Positions 1 through 13,281 of a DNA stretch of 60,000 nt are shown piece after piece. The DNA is from Bugula neritina (Eukaryota > Bryozoa > Gymnolaemata > Cheilostomatida > Bugulidae): the NCBI GenBank assembly GCA_964035545.1, contig OZ037766.1:3761722-3821721 (forward strand), read 5' to 3'. The notes below the pieces were generated by a model that saw only the letters and a list, made by a program, of their open reading frames with translations, made no database searches and was not told where the DNA came from. Position 1 is the stretch's first letter. Each line of letters opens with the position of its first letter. The translations under genes and the position numbers were made by a program.

Positions 1-1887
1 CAGCATTATGCTTAGGGAAAGATTCTTTCTACTAAGTGTAATATAACAGTTGATATTTGTTCATTGTTTATTTATTCTATTATTAACTTTAGTGAGAGAA
101 TTATAGATAATATAGGATGTCACCCAAAAGAAGGCAATGATGGCGCCCATTATTGTGTAGATAGCAAAGCTAGGCCCCCTATAATGATTAAATTATAGTA
201 ATAATTATTCATTTTTTTATTTGAAGATTATATGTTTATTCCATGAAGAGTAATTGAATAATATCCTAACAGCGAAACAGCAGTGGAGATCACAGGACTA
301 GAGTCATTTGAAAAACATTTGCAAGGCTTCACCCCTCATAAGTTCCTTATAGGTTCCAAGTTTCTGATAAAAAATTGATTTGATGGACAGATAGAAATCA
401 AATTATAGCAAACAAAGAAATAGCACGTGCCTGGAAACATTGAGCTATGTTGCTGGGAGGTGCTAAAACCTTGCTGTGATTAGAAATCATTAGCTATCAA
501 AATGCTTTAATCAGTTAAATGCATTGATTCTGTAACATTATTAAGTTACTAGAAATACTCGAACCTCAAGAAAGCCTTACGTACTGACCAGAGGCCAGCT
601 GTATGCTGTGTAACGATTGTTTACACGGCATACCCTCATGAGACTACTGCTTCTGGTGAGAGAAAAAGTTGCAAAACTATTATTTGCACAGACTTATTGC
701 CTGGTCACCAGAGTTGCACTGGAGAGAATTCTAGTATAATTTTCAGCTCTTGTTTAAAAAACCCTTTCTAAGAGTTTAAGCAAATCTTAGAAATTAGCTA
801 AGATTTTCAAAAGTTTGAATAACAAGTTAAGAACAACATAAATATTAAAAGTTGCAAAATCTGGAAATATGTCACTTTTGAGTTCCCACCATTAATTTCT
901 TTACTTAGAATATAGTCTTTAATTAAACTACAACAGACAGGTGCTGACAGCGTTTTTCACTAATTACAAGTTGCTAATTGTGAGTTGGTATTTGCATTAC
1001 ATTTCAAAATTTTCTATGCAAATTGCCTTTTAATTACATGTCGAAAACAGAGTTTTAATATATTATTATATGTTTTTCTTGACAGCTTGAAAGCAGTAAC
1101 AAATAAAAATATCCTGCATTATTAGTATTATTATTTTTTTGACCTACAAAATAATAGCAGCATCAGTATTGGCATACTTGCGTAGTTGTAATAACCAGAC
1201 TAGTATTTAATGCAGTTGATTGGTTTTAGAAGTGGTATGCATACACAGCAGGCCAATATACTCTCTACCCCGTTGAACATTGACAATGTTATAGTTATAG
1301 CCCAAGAAACATTAAAGAATCCATAAAAACACTTCATTTATGTAGTACTAAATTATTCTTAGCTTTCATCTACATACAGCTTTATGGCTGTATGCTCAAA
1401 CAACTTTGTTTTCAAATATATTTCGCATCATATGTGCTGAATTGATTTGGGAGTTTTCATTCCTAGCATATGTGGCAGGCTTTGGCTTTGCTGCTATTAT
1501 AAAATTTATACTAAATATAGCTAACCTTCATTGCATGCTATTTTCAGCTTCTGCACTCTCAGCCTAATCACTAATATGGCTTGAAAGTTCAAACTTTGAA
1601 GTTTTGATATATTAATAGTACAGCCTACAGTTATGGACTCTAACAAACACCCTTTTCCCTCTAACTTTCAACTAGTTGACCTCAGACTAAGATACATGGG
1701 GGAAGGGTCAATAGTCAATTTATGTTTGCTAATGGTGTGACCAAAAGTAGTTAATCATAGATTTAGGGATAGACTGATAAGCAGTAGCGAAACATCTGCA
1801 CATGTACACTTTACAGTCTAACATTTTCGTTTTCTATAAAGCGCTAAAATAATCATTGATTAGCAATTTTATTCCTTTGATACTCAC
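1..1887. other. Presumed intron 3 of the channel gene or flank; no supported exon
   Basis: AT-rich sequence left of the 45-bp channel exon. I looked on the minus strand for the expected fourth exon (motif W.D..L.W ... W.PD) and saw no convincing match. A short hydrophobic minus-strand stretch near 90-165 is too weak to call. Confidence 0.4.
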
Positions 1888-4779
1888 CACCTGAAACCAG
1901 CCAGAAGAAGTCAGCATCTGCTTTTTCTCATCCTACAAGTAACATAATACCATTTGTAAATATTCTAGAATAGTGTACTGTAAGAAGAAATCAGCTAAAA
2001 TGGCTATTTACACTGTAAAGTAACGTAAAACATTAAACACTGCGTTTACTAACCATGGCCATGGCCAAACCTCTAAACATTGCGTGATGAAGAAAATGGT
2101 ATTGCATTACTTCTATTTCAGACATAATATGTCTATAAATGAGAGTGAGTTGAAGATGGGGTTGGAGTTGTTATTCAACAATGGGACTTAGTAGGCAGCA
2201 AAAACATATTTGGAAAAAAATCACACCATATACTGTCATGATCATGTTGGGCAGTTGTATTTAGAAACATTAAATCATAGGTAGTATAATGTAGAAAAAC
2301 ATAATAGCAGTAAGGGCATTTTTACCATTACCCTATAGCAGAAATTTTGTTATGTAACTGGTAATGCAACACTATCGAAAACTTCTTGCTTTTTTTTCAA
2401 CATAATGTGTGTGTTTCTGTAAAGTCAAATTTCAATTATGATTTGATTAGTTTATATTTACATAGATATTGACTTTAGTAATATAGTTGCTTTTGAAATT
2501 TTTTTGTTTGTTTTTGATACAAATCACCACATCTTACAGTAGCTACGTGACTACTAACTTATTGTAAAAAGAAAACAGAGTGTCAACCTATTGAATTTCA
2601 CTGCATGTAGATTCCCACACAATATTCAAATATTGACAAGTCTTCTACAGGGCTATTTCAACAAAAGCTCATGCTTAGATTAACATGTGCCAAGTGTAAA
2701 AAGTAAATTAATATTATACTACATAAGTTACAATATTACTGTTGCTGCTAATAAGAAAAAGTTACATTCTCTAATTATTGCAATTAGACTTGCGAATTAA
2801 ATCTGAGATATTTTTAGTAGTGTTTGCAAAGAAATGTTTATTAACATTTAGGCTAAAAACAACATAAATTCTCTTCATCTTTTGAATACTATATCATCAA
2901 GCGTTTGCTTAGTGAACACAAAGTCATGGGTTTGAACCTCGACAAAGGCTATTGCTAATGTTAGGAAGAGCATCCAGTCATAATTACTCCTGTGCCTCAT
3001 CTGAACAAGTCCTTAGCCCAATTTAACAAAAAACCTTTCCATCAGGGGTTTCTCACAGGGATAGCGACTATAAACTTGCGTGAGTTTTTTAAATATTGCA
3101 CCATGAGTACACTATCAAGTCAATCTAATAGCTATTTATAAATAAAAAATCGTGACATCATCAACTGTTACATAATAGTCAGATTGCAATTTCTAAGAGG
3201 ATATATTCAATAGACTGCATGCAACTAGATAATTTGCCTTCCTTGATTTAGAATTTAGATGATATACGTTATGATAAACACCTTGTAGAATTTTAGGTCT
3301 AATTATGTAATCAAGAAAATAAATATAGTCTAAATAATTACTTATTAGAGGTTGTTTGGTCTACACTATATCAGTTGATTAAATAAACATGAGGTATGGT
3401 TAGTATTTTAATAAATTATCCTCATTAATTTCTCTTCATTATAAGATTACATTACATCACTGGCATAAATGTTGTCTGCAACTCTCTATCTAAACAGATA
3501 GATAAAAACTATTTACATTCAATACTTTACTTTGGCATTATAGTCTAAACTCTAAAGCATTTTCTTTGAGCTTATGTGCATGTACACAAATTTCAAAATG
3601 TCACCTCTTATTACAAAGAATATTTGAAACTGTAACTAATTATAATATATACCACAAGCTTTTACAGACTAATATATATTCGGTTACTTTTGTAGCTTAG
3701 GTAATTAAAATTTTGACTTGGGAAGCAATGCTAGTTTTATAAATTGAAACATGAAGCCCTGTATAGCTCCTAAGTTTGGTAGAACTAAGGCTACTGCATA
3801 CACGGGAGGGGGGAGGGGGAGACCCATGAAGCTGCATACTAATTAGGTGTTGCCGCTGTAAGCACCATTAACAACATAGGCTATAACTTTATGCCAGGAA
3901 TTTTATCATCTTACTACTCTTCATTCGCATGCAGATACCAGAATAGTGCTCGAGTAGGGGGAGATAACTTCTATCAAGAATGATCTGACTCACCAGACTA
4001 TGTAGCTGTACAAGGGTGAAGCCAACTTTAACATCTAGAGGGCCATTATCCACTCTTGATATTACTCTGTTATCATAACCTTCCATGATGTATTTTAGGA
4101 GCAGCGTGTCCGGTGAAGAGGCTAAAGAAAGACATATTTGGCAAGATTATGACAAACAGTGAAATTTACTTCTTATTAGGAAATAAGCTAAATACACTAG
4201 TTGGGAATTATTACATTGCTAGTATAAGAAATAAACATGAGATACTAGCACTTTGCATGATTGGTTTAATCATTTGGATGAGGCTTCAAATGATTAAAGG
4301 GATTGTCAATAATTTATCAAGTGATGTAGTAGATGAGAATACAGGTGTTGCAACATATAGGCTTACAACGCAAGGAGTTTCCATGTAATCAATCTATATG
4401 TGTTTTTACTTACCTGTGACAACCGTGAACTTACTTACCTGTAACTACCCCATGACTAATGCTAGTAAAGTTTGATAATTCTTACCCAACTATAAACTTT
4501 AAAACTACAGCCAACAACAAATATAATGGCAATACTTTTGCTAATATACTGAACTATAAAGAGTTATCAGTATTATTTCAATAAAAAGATTTACAAGCAA
4601 GCCTGCATGGTACTCCAACTGAGGTTCACAAAGATGTGCAGTGAATTTAGAAGCATAATGTAAAAAAGTTGATTTGAAATTAAAAACTTACCTTTAGCAG
4701 TGCGAACATAATAAAAGTTTGAAAGTAAGTAGAGAATAATAATAAGCATAGGTTTCTCTAATGTTCTTTGAAAATCCAT
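1888..4779 (-). CDS. Cys-loop ligand-gated ion channel (nicotinic-receptor-like), 5' exons only
   Basis: Three minus-strand exons join in phase. Exon 1 is 4779-4692: start codon, hydrophobic signal peptide with a core of Ile/Leu residues, and a GTAAG donor after one base of the next codon. Exon 2 is 4121-3994: pyrimidine-rich TTTCTTTAG acceptor, GTGAGT donor, and residues LLLKYIMEGYDNRV followed by VKVGFTLVQL, the start of the receptor ligand-binding domain. Exon 3 is 1932-1888: exactly 45 bp, encoding DEKKQMLTSSGWFQV, with TTGTAG acceptor and GTGAGT donor. A 45-bp third exon beginning DE.NQ..T is the hallmark gene structure of nicotinic receptor subunits. The remaining exons (Cys-loop, M1-M4) were not found at 1-1887 and probably lie left of the window. 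Whether the channel is cation- or anion-selective cannot be judged from this part. Confidence 0.8.
2896..3075 (+). repeat. tRNA-derived SINE-like fragment
   Basis: Near 2925-2942 there is a box-B-like GGTTTGAACCTCG, preceded by GCTTAGTGAACAC. It is followed by a GGAAGAGCATCCAGTCATAA tail similar to the conserved bodies of tRNA-derived SINEs. It lies inside intron 2 of the channel gene. The box A is degraded, so this looks like an old insertion rather than a tRNA gene. The SINE family is not assigned. Confidence 0.4.
3803..3822 (+). repeat. G-rich tract
   Basis: Runs of three, six and five G separated by single A in intron 2 of the channel gene. This is a possible four-stranded structure former, noted only because the surrounding DNA is strongly AT-rich. 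Confidence 0.3.
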
Positions 4780-5786
4780 TATAATGTTGATAGTCTGAAG
4801 TTATGCAACTAAATGCGTTTTCCTGCCAACTGTAAGCATATATTAGTGTAAGTCACACTTATCTAAGATGAAACATGTCTAGCCACGTCCAAGTTTCAAC
4901 CTATAACTAAATGAGAAAAAACATTGTGTGAATGCAGTCGGTTATTGGAACGACTGCAGCTGCGGGTCTTATAACTTATCTTATTTAGAATTAATCTATG
5001 TCAGTTATGTATTGATTTTGGATTGAGCTATTGAATTAGAAGATCTATGTTATACCCTGCACCAATACAATAATATTGTGCCTAGCATCATACAATGACA
5101 GGCCTGTTGTTTTATGTGACTAATTGACAATTTGCTCAGAACCTATGAGCAAGGAAAATGGAAGAGAAATGTCACCTCACAACCACCAATTAACTCGTGT
5201 GAAATCAAATAGTGCACATGAATAAACAAAGGGTGGTGTAGTGTGTCTTACTATATTATTGAATAACAAATATAAAATTTATTTGTTTTTTGCTGTCTGT
5301 TTAATAACAATACATAGTTAATTCTTCTAATTGTTTAAATTGTCCATCATTGAAGTCTAGGTACCATATATTTTATTACTATATGACTTCTGATATTGGT
5401 TATAGTCTCTGGGCATCAAAAAGTCACGTCTGAAGTTCCCAATAACTAATATTATGATGTAGATTGTAGACTATATAAGTGGCGGATGGGAAAGGGGGGA
5501 GCAATTACCATCATACATCAATGGATATATGCTTGTATATTATGTTTAATTTAGCATCTACTTCCCTTTATGCAAACAAACAAAATATTGCAATATAAAA
5601 TAACAACTCACTTATATAGGAAGATCAGCTTAGCTTATGACTTAATTTATTTGTTATTTTTAGATATGTATATATCCTTATTTATTTACTATTCAGAAAC
5701 ATGTTTACCAAAAATTCTGTTGTTAAATTAAACCAAATAAAGCCGAAAGAGATTTAGAAAGGTAGCCAAATGGTGGGCACCTATGA

Positions 5787-5814
5787 AGTGCCAAATCTTT
5801 GACCATTTGGCACT
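5787..5814. repeat. Perfect 10-bp inverted repeat with 8-nt loop
   Basis: AGTGCCAAAT, then an 8-nt spacer, then ATTTGGCACT. A related half-copy (GCCAAATGGTGGGCAC) sits just upstream at 5765-5780. Function unknown. It is not the histone mRNA 3' stem-loop, which has a different stem. Confidence 0.6.
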
Positions 5815-6989
5815 CCATACTATATATATACCTATACCTACATTACATTTATTTTTGCTATTAACAAGTTGATGTATTATAAATCACTTTTGAGACTCAA
5901 TTAAAGCAACTTGAATTGAGCATTAATAGCGAGCTTGTGATCCTGTATCAGTATGCAACTGATTATCATTGCTAAAATAGGATTTTTTATTTAGTAAAAG
6001 CCTTAAAAGCAGGTGCAATAGAAAATGTCATAAATAAATTGATCGTCCTTTTTAAAGAGAGCGATAGTTCAGTGGAGTGTACAAGTTAATTTAGTTAACA
6101 AATTGCACTTTTTATAGCCATGTACTTTTAAAATTATAGTTTAAATTCGTTTGATATTTTTTGTACACCAACATTAATAATGATAATACAAAGAGTTCAC
6201 AGGTGTTGCAGTCAACTACATTAGTTCTTATTTTTTATATATACACATGTTTAATCTATAAATTACTCACTTTGAATTGGTCATCAGAAAAAGTTTTCTC
6301 AATTTTGCAAATCACAATAGTTCATTCAATATCGTACATCAAGCAAAGTGTAATTATATTGTATTTATAACTAGAAGCTAGTTAAAGTTAAAGGGGAAAA
6401 TAACTCCTTATCTTTTCAGTCAATTTAGTCACTAACAAGCAAACTGCAAAGTAATTATTTTTGCTATTTAGCTGTATGCGCTCAAACCAACAATTGTAAA
6501 AAGTAATTATTTGTTCTTGCCTAGTGTATAGGTAATTGAATGAGTGCTATTGCCATAATTCATAGCGTTTAGTTATGAAAAGGAAGTACATTCTATTGCC
6601 CATATTAAAAGTTATATCATTTATAATTTATGTGATATATGGTAGACATAAGGCTACAGGCCTATAAAATTGTGTTAGCAGTTTTTAAATGCTCTAGAGT
6701 CTAAACTATGTATGAAATACTATTATAAAAATGATGTGCACATCAAATTGTGCAAAATTTTCGCGCAAATTCTTGCGGTGCCTCGCAGCAAGATAACTTG
6801 TTTCTTAGGGTTGCTTTCACTTGTTTAAAGCAATGGCAATCTTTATAACATATCGAGTTCTTACAAGACTTTACGGCGATTTGGTTGTCAACAATTAAGG
6901 CATTTAATTAAATGTCTTCTTGTAGCCAATTTTAAAAGGTTAAAAGTAACAGGATGTTATGTTCTAAGATCTAAATCAAAGTGTTAAGT

Positions 6990-7250
6990 ACTACCAAGTC
7001 AATTGGTATTACTTATTACCCTTACACTTACAGTAATACTAATACTAATAGACTAATAGTAATACTAATACTAATAGTAATACTCACTCTCAGTAATACT
7101 AATAGTAATAGTAATACTCTAATACTAATAGTAATAGTAATATTACTCAATATTAGTATTACTATTACTATTAGTATTACTTAATACTAATAGTTAATAC
7201 TAGCTATTACTATTACTATTATAACATTAGTAATTAACTAATAGTATAAC
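6990..7250. repeat. Degenerate AATACT/AATAGT hexamer array, part 1
   Basis: Irregular runs of TAATAC and TAATAG units, switching to the complementary TAGTATTACT pattern near 7155. This explains the translated low-complexity frame on the plus strand (6981-7184), which is not a gene. Confidence 0.8.
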
Positions 7251-7619
7251 TCATTACATTAACTTAATCAGTGATTAACTGTAACTATAGCTTAGCCCTA
7301 TGAGTTATGAGTATTAGTATAACTATATCATATAATTATATGTGATTGCACTTACTTTTATTTTTACTTCTAGTGGTTTACAATTTACATTTAGCTTTAC
7401 TGAAGACAAACTCATAGTGAAAAGTGAAATTGGAAGTTTAACTCAAAGTGGAAGTAAAAGTCAAAGATAGTCATAATCATAATGATATTGATAATTAATG
7501 ATTATAAATAATAAAAATACTGCGATAATCATACATTTATGATCATAATGATAACTTAGCCTTATAACCATAATGATAATGAGATGATATTGAATGATAT
7601 TCACATTGAGTAAGACAAT

Positions 7620-7900
7620 AAATGTAATACTAATGGTAATAGTATTAGTAGCTATTACTAATATTAGTAATACTAATAGTAATACTGAATCTAATGGTCA
7701 CAAACTGTAAGTGATAGTCTAGTACTATTAATATATTACTATTAGTATTGCTTATTTGCTATAACTAATGCATTCACTATTAAATTTAATGAAAGTATTA
7801 CTCATAGTAACACTTCTACTAATAGTAATAGTTATTGTTATAATTATGGTACAACTACGAGTACATTGGTAATAATACTAATAGTGATAGTTGAAATCAG
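7620..7900. repeat. Degenerate AATACT/AATAGT hexamer array, part 2
   Basis: The same unit as at 6990-7250, again with both orientations present. The intervening sequence holds scattered ATAATGAT units. It may be one old decayed array about 900 bp long. Confidence 0.7.
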
Positions 7901-8175
7901 TATGAGTATCATTTATAGTTTCCTACGAATGGAATTTTAAGCCTATTCCTTATTGTTTATACAATTAGTTTGCTAGAACTTTTATTGTCAACGATGGTGT
8001 TAACGAGGCAACTAATGAGTTTTCAGGCAAATATATTGTTTTCACAAATGGTAAAAAAGATGCCTTTCAATGATACTAAATATAAACCAAATATTCAGCA
8101 ATAAAAGTTTGTTCTTCTCACACTCTATTATTGGTATTTTCTTATTAGTCAGGTTATCTGTATGTTTAGTCGACC

Positions 8176-11100
8176 ATGCTTCAATCATCGGATACTGAAG
8201 ATGAAATTAAAACTCAATCATTGTCACACAAACACAAAACAGTCATCATATCTGATGATGAAGACAGTGATTTTGAATCTTCAACACTTGAAAAGTTGCC
8301 AAATTCGGTGTCGAAAACTAAGAAAAAGTCTTTCAAAACTCGATGCGAAAGAAAAGGTTTGTCTAAATTATTTTGCTGTGTTGTGTAACAAATAAGTCAA
8401 GTTCAAAAGTTTTGTTTTTACTAAAACCGTAAAAGTTCAACTTTTTAAAAATATCAACGCCCGTGCTCCTCAGTTTTAACTTGTGGCTAAAGATAAAGCC
8501 AGTTTTCAATCATAGCCTGCCATAGCTTACTTTTTAAAATGCTTTCAACTTTGAAATTTAACTGGTGGTGATGAACTCCAAGTTTCTTTAAAGCTGCACA
8601 AACAAAATATAGTTTCAATTATATTTATTACTTTTAATATTATAAGAAATGATGAAACATGGATAGTTGTATAATCTTCAAAACCTACAAACACTCCTGA
8701 TTATTAAATGTTATCTATAATTTCTAAAATGTTGAGTTCCCTAAAATTAATTTGAGCCTTGCCACTCTTTTAGAAAAAGTAACTCCATCAAAGTGTAGAG
8801 CTTCCGCCAGCTCTACTGTGCAGTCAATGTTCAAGGGAGATCGACAGTCTGCTGCCGAGCGGTTTCTAGAGAACAATGAGTACAGCGACAGCGAAATGGA
8901 TGACTTCCTCAATGATGATTCTGAAGAAAGTAGCGATGGAGGCTCAAGTAGTTCAAATAGCAACGAAATTTTGTCTGAAGAGGTCAGTCTATAAATAGAA
9001 AGTACAAATAGAATATTTTGTTTATAATTAGCAGTTACCAGTATTTACCAGCATTGTATTATGTCTTTAATTTTGAGTCATGTTGTTTTGCTTAGAACTC
9101 CAATTCAGAAGACTCTGATATAGAGGAGCCACCACCCAATGTACTTACAGATTCTAATAAAAAAGTATGGTTTACCTTTTATATTCTAGAGATTAGCCAG
9201 TCTGTGCTTTATAACAGGGGTTTTTAGTTACCAAATTTCCGAGATGCAAAGTTTAATCGACTTAAGGACTTTTTTCATTGTGTTAAAGAAACAAAATTTT
9301 ATGATTAAATGCTTTTTTTGTATTATTGCCAATAACCTTTACTAGGGATGTAACCACTGACCTAGTGTTTACTAAACCCTAGACCACCCAGCTTGTGCTT
9401 TATAGTTGCATATATATTGTTGAGTTGCATTAACTGTTGCTACAGACAGTTGAAAATAAATTTGATGGTATTTTGCTGCATGAATATGATAGAGTTTTGC
9501 TGCATGAATGTTATAGAGTGAGATGGAAGAAAAGAGTGATGATGAGGTGTCGCCTATTAAGAGGCGAAAGTCTCAAAACCGAATAAATTCAGACGACAGC
9601 GACTGCTGTACCAGTGTCTTATCTAGTGGTTCTGAAAGCAGGTAGTTTTAGTACCTGCAATGTTAAGGGTTGTATATTATTTTAGCTTCTGACTTTCTCA
9701 TAAAATTTACTTTTTGTAATACTGGGAATATTTGTACTGGAAATACTCATATATAGTTTACAGCCAGATTTTATTTCCAGGCATATTGCAACTTAAGCAG
9801 ATATATTATTAATTTGATTCGTTGGCTATTATTGACTATAGATTATTTCAAATGTGAGCACTACTAGGTTCATAGTTTAACTCAGCTAATACATATAAAG
9901 TCTGCATAGTCAGTTAATGACTTACGTATGCTCTTAATGAGTAATATAAACCTGCTGATATTTGATGGTAGAGTGTATTTGTGCGGCAATCCTATTTTCT
10001 GATCATCCCCTGCTCACTCCTTAGTCCTCATTTTTCTTGGTTCAATACATGATGATGGAGTTTAAATACACAAAACCTGTAACAGTTCAGTTTTGTTTTG
10101 TATTTTCAATTCAAATACTTCTTCGTTTCATAGGAAATAGTTTGCCGTTAATTGAAGTCATTTTCTACTGTTTCTGGGCATTATTTAGCTCACCTGAAGT
10201 CATTTACCCAAAACAACGAAAGAGGAGAAAGAAACTCAAAAGAGTTTTAATGATTCCCGATTCGCAGGATGCTGAAGACAACACAGGCAATGAAAATGTA
10301 AACCACTGCAAATAATATCTAGGTCAAACCAATATTTAGGTTTATAGATAAATAAAATTAAACTTTATTATAATATAAGTCAATATTGTCTGCTATATAG
10401 GAAATGTTGTTTTTTTTAACTAGGTTAGTGCTGTCTTCTCTAACTAGGTCAATACTGTATGTTGCCGAAACTATAGTAGCTGTCATTGAAGTCAGTCAGT
10501 CTGTATATTAACATGTAATATATTTCTGTTGGGTTAGTTTTATTATATTGCTTTGCCAGAGTAACATGGATATCTTCAGTTGACTCTTCATCAATTAGTG
10601 TCAGATGTGTTTACAGTTGGAACAGAACAATGAGCATACTTCTGACGTACAAGTCCTGTCAAGCAGTGATGACGATGACATGAGTGACTTTATAGTCAGT
10701 GATTCTGACTCTGTTAGTGGGGAGGATGGTGCCACTCCTATATTTTACCCTCAAATTTCAGAGAACACGGCTAAAGATCAGCTGATGGACCCGAAACAGG
10801 TTGTTACTCTGCCATCTAGATGTATTGTTTACTTCCTTTGAAAACACTGAACTGTGGTCTAAACTCTGTAATATCATTGTTGGTCTCTAAACGTGTCAAA
10901 ACTTCACTGGTTTTTTGCAATGATTCATCTCTTTGTAGTCTGTAGAGAAAGAGAGGGAGAGGGAGGAGGGGAGAGGGAGGGGGGGAGGGAGGGAGGGAGA
11001 GAGAGGAAGGAGAGAGAGGGAGAGGGAGAGGGGGGAGGGTAGAGGGAGAGAGAGAGGGAGGGAGGGGAGAGAGAAAGAGGGAGAGGGGAGAGAGAGGAAG

Positions 11101-13281
11101 GAGGGAGAGAGAGAGGGAGAGGGGGGAGGGTAGAGGGAGAGAGAGGGGGAGGGTAGAGGGAGAGAGAGGGGGAGGGTAGAGGGAGTGAGGGAGGTGAGAA
11201 GAGACTTCAAGCTGTTTTAATATAAATTGTGTCTAAAACTATTTTGTTTTTAGCAAAATCCTATGTTATTGTGGTTCATAGTGTAAGCTGCATGTGACTG
11301 GGTTGAGCTAGAAGTGTGTACTGTTGTGTTATGTCGTTATGATGTTTTACATTTTATAAATGTTTGTGTTTGCTTTCAGTCTTGTCTGCTGCTTTTTTCA
11401 GGCATTTTCAGTGGTTGTCGAGTCGATGATTCTTGGATCTCGGGATGAGGATTTCTTCACCTCTTCAGATTTTAGAGAGAATGACGGTATAGCGACTGCT
11501 TTTAGAAAAGTTTTTGATCCTCTCCTCCTTTTGGAGAAAGACGTGAGAAGTCAAGCTTGGTCCAAGCAATTTGCTGTGAGTGAGTCGTCCTCTACTGACA
11601 AGCTCTTAGCATTCTCTTGTTCCAGATTCATGTCTAAGAGTAGATTTCACAAGCTTACTGATCGACAAGGTTTACTTAAGAGTAATTTTAGTGCTGTCCA
11701 AAAGTTTATGTCTATTACTTGATAAACATTGTTGTTGTTATTTAGATAATAATTGTTTACTTTACAACTGCCAAAAGAGATTGTAGGTATATAAATCTTT
11801 TTGTAACTGCCGAATACAGATTTAAAATGTGTTGTTTTTTTAACGAAGACGGCACTGGAGTACCCAGAAATATCGTCCTGGAATAAAGGCAATTCCGGTT
11901 GGCAAATCTGCGAAGCGTGTAACAGATCTCAGCGTTACGCCTCACAGGAAGTCAGTCTGACTGGGCGTCAATATGATAGACATTCTCTGAAAGTAAGTAA
12001 ATTGTGGGGAAGGAAATGGGCAGAATCTCTGGGATTTGGAGTTGTCTGCCAATACTAATCAATGCCGAAGTAGTTTCTGCTTCAGCAAACAACCAATTTT
12101 TGTCTGGGGTTTAGAGTTAAACATTAAGTGAAAAAGTCTGATGTTTTGTGGCTAGAAACTGATTTATTGCCATGGTTACCATTCCATCATATTTAAGTTA
12201 TTGTTTTTAATGTTGGACAAAACGTACTGCTTACATGCATATGTGGTTAGTGGTGGTTTTCATTGCTTCTGATGCAATGTAGCAATGTCATCATTTCAAA
12301 CAGCGACAATCACCCAATGATCCTTGAACACAGTATAGTGTAAATGTTGGTCATCAATCCATGCAAATCGTTAATATCTAGTTTTTATAATTTATGGAGC
12401 AACATATTTTTTCATATTTATGTAGAAGTTAGTGATTGATGTTAAAACTGTTTTTAATGTTTTAGCCTTTGGCCCAACTTGATGAAGATGGAAGTGAAAG
12501 TTCCGACTCGGGTCCTAGGACTATGCACACATTCCATATTGGTGTTCATTGCGCGGAGAGATGCAGCATCTATCATGATATCCGTCACTTCAAGTACTTC
12601 CTCCTTCAAAGATGTAGGCAACAGGTATGTACTTCAGTGGATTAGCTCAGTGTACATTACTCTAAATTCAGTGTACCTATTTGATCAGGGCTCAAAACCT
12701 CATATCCTACTAATTACCAAGGGGTATCTCAAATTCTAGACGAACAAATATTGTTTTTACTTATTCACATAAGTATAGATTTTCTTAAATTTGAAAAAAA
12801 CCTTGCTTTTAAATTCAAAATCTTTTTCTGGTTTTGAGGTAGCTTGGTAATTTGAAACTAGTTGCAGTTTCGCATTTTATCTCTAAACTTTGTCTGAGGT
12901 TCAAGTTTGGTGGACACAAGTTTAAATGAAACGAAACTGCAGTGCTCGCTGCTGTACTCAATGCACACTAACATGAGGTGAGAAATATACAGTAAAATTC
13001 TTCTAGGGAAAGTGGTTCACCTTACTTCTCCCAATCAGAGCGCTATGAAACATCTAAACCGCCTAAAGTTACGTTGCGGTTAGTCATTTATCAATCTAGT
13101 ACTGGTTGTGTTCTAGGTACAGAACTCGAAGCTGTGCGGGGAGACAACTGAAACCATTGTTAACAGGTTGATAAAAGAGGATACAGACTTTCTGGACATG
13201 GAGTATAAGACTTACAACATAATCATGAAAACAGGAAGAAAGCTTGTTGCTAAGCGATTGGGCAATAGCCTAATAGAATAA
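8176..13281 (+). CDS. CCDC82: CCDC82-like protein with C-terminal DUF4211-type domain
   Basis: Ten exons join without a frame break into 505 codons: 8176-8356, 8774-8982, 9096-9164, 9517-9641, 10189-10297, 10617-10799, 11402-11575, 11849-11992, 12466-12624, 13117-13281 (TAA). Residues 1-230 are acidic and Ser-rich with basic patches (KRRK, KQRKRRKKLKR) fitting nuclear localisation. Exon 6 carries MSDFIVSD, the family's acidic DFIV motif. Exons 7-10 give the conserved domain, with a CEAC pair in exon 8 and HIGVHCAERCSIYHDIRHFK in exon 9, which parallels the C-terminal cysteine/histidine block of vertebrate CCDC82 (544 residues in human, as I recall). The start at 8176 is preferred because ACC precedes the ATG and the phase then runs through; the upstream ATG at 8162 is in another frame. 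Family function is poorly known. Identification is from remembered family features, not a search. Confidence 0.8.
10935..11195 (+). repeat. Polypurine (GA)-rich tract, about 260 bp
   Basis: Almost uninterrupted purines on the plus strand (GAGAGG, GGGAGA units) with local sub-repeats of GGGAGGGTAGAGGGAGAGAG. It lies in intron 6 of the CCDC82-like gene. The complementary strand gives a spurious Ser/Pro/Leu frame (10896-11210), which is not a gene. Such mirror-like polypurine tracts can form triplex DNA. Confidence 0.9.

Larger units (their letters stand above)
4780..8175. other. Divergent intergenic region between channel gene and CCDC82-like gene
   Basis: The channel gene starts leftward at 4779 and the CCDC82-like gene starts rightward at 8176, so both promoters should lie here. 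The sequence is AT-rich with no supported exon. Open frames at 6161-6370 and 6981-7184 are low-complexity. It contains a short perfect hairpin (5787-5814) and two degenerate hexamer arrays. Confidence 0.6.

Noticed and set aside
84-165. Hydrophobic minus-strand peptide resembling a membrane helix
   Set aside because: Short, no convincing splice pair, and it does not match any expected channel segment next after the 45-bp exon.
2925-2960. Functional tRNA gene
   Set aside because: A box-B-like motif is present but no cloverleaf or intact box A; better explained as a SINE fragment.
4113-4388. 91-codon plus-strand frame starting KRLKKDIFGK, resembling a receptor N-terminus
   Set aside because: The similarity is coincidental. 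The minus strand of the same region carries a well-spliced receptor exon, and the plus frame has no donor and no further match.
10896-11210. 104-codon Ser/Pro/Leu minus-strand frame
   Set aside because: Complement of the polypurine tract.
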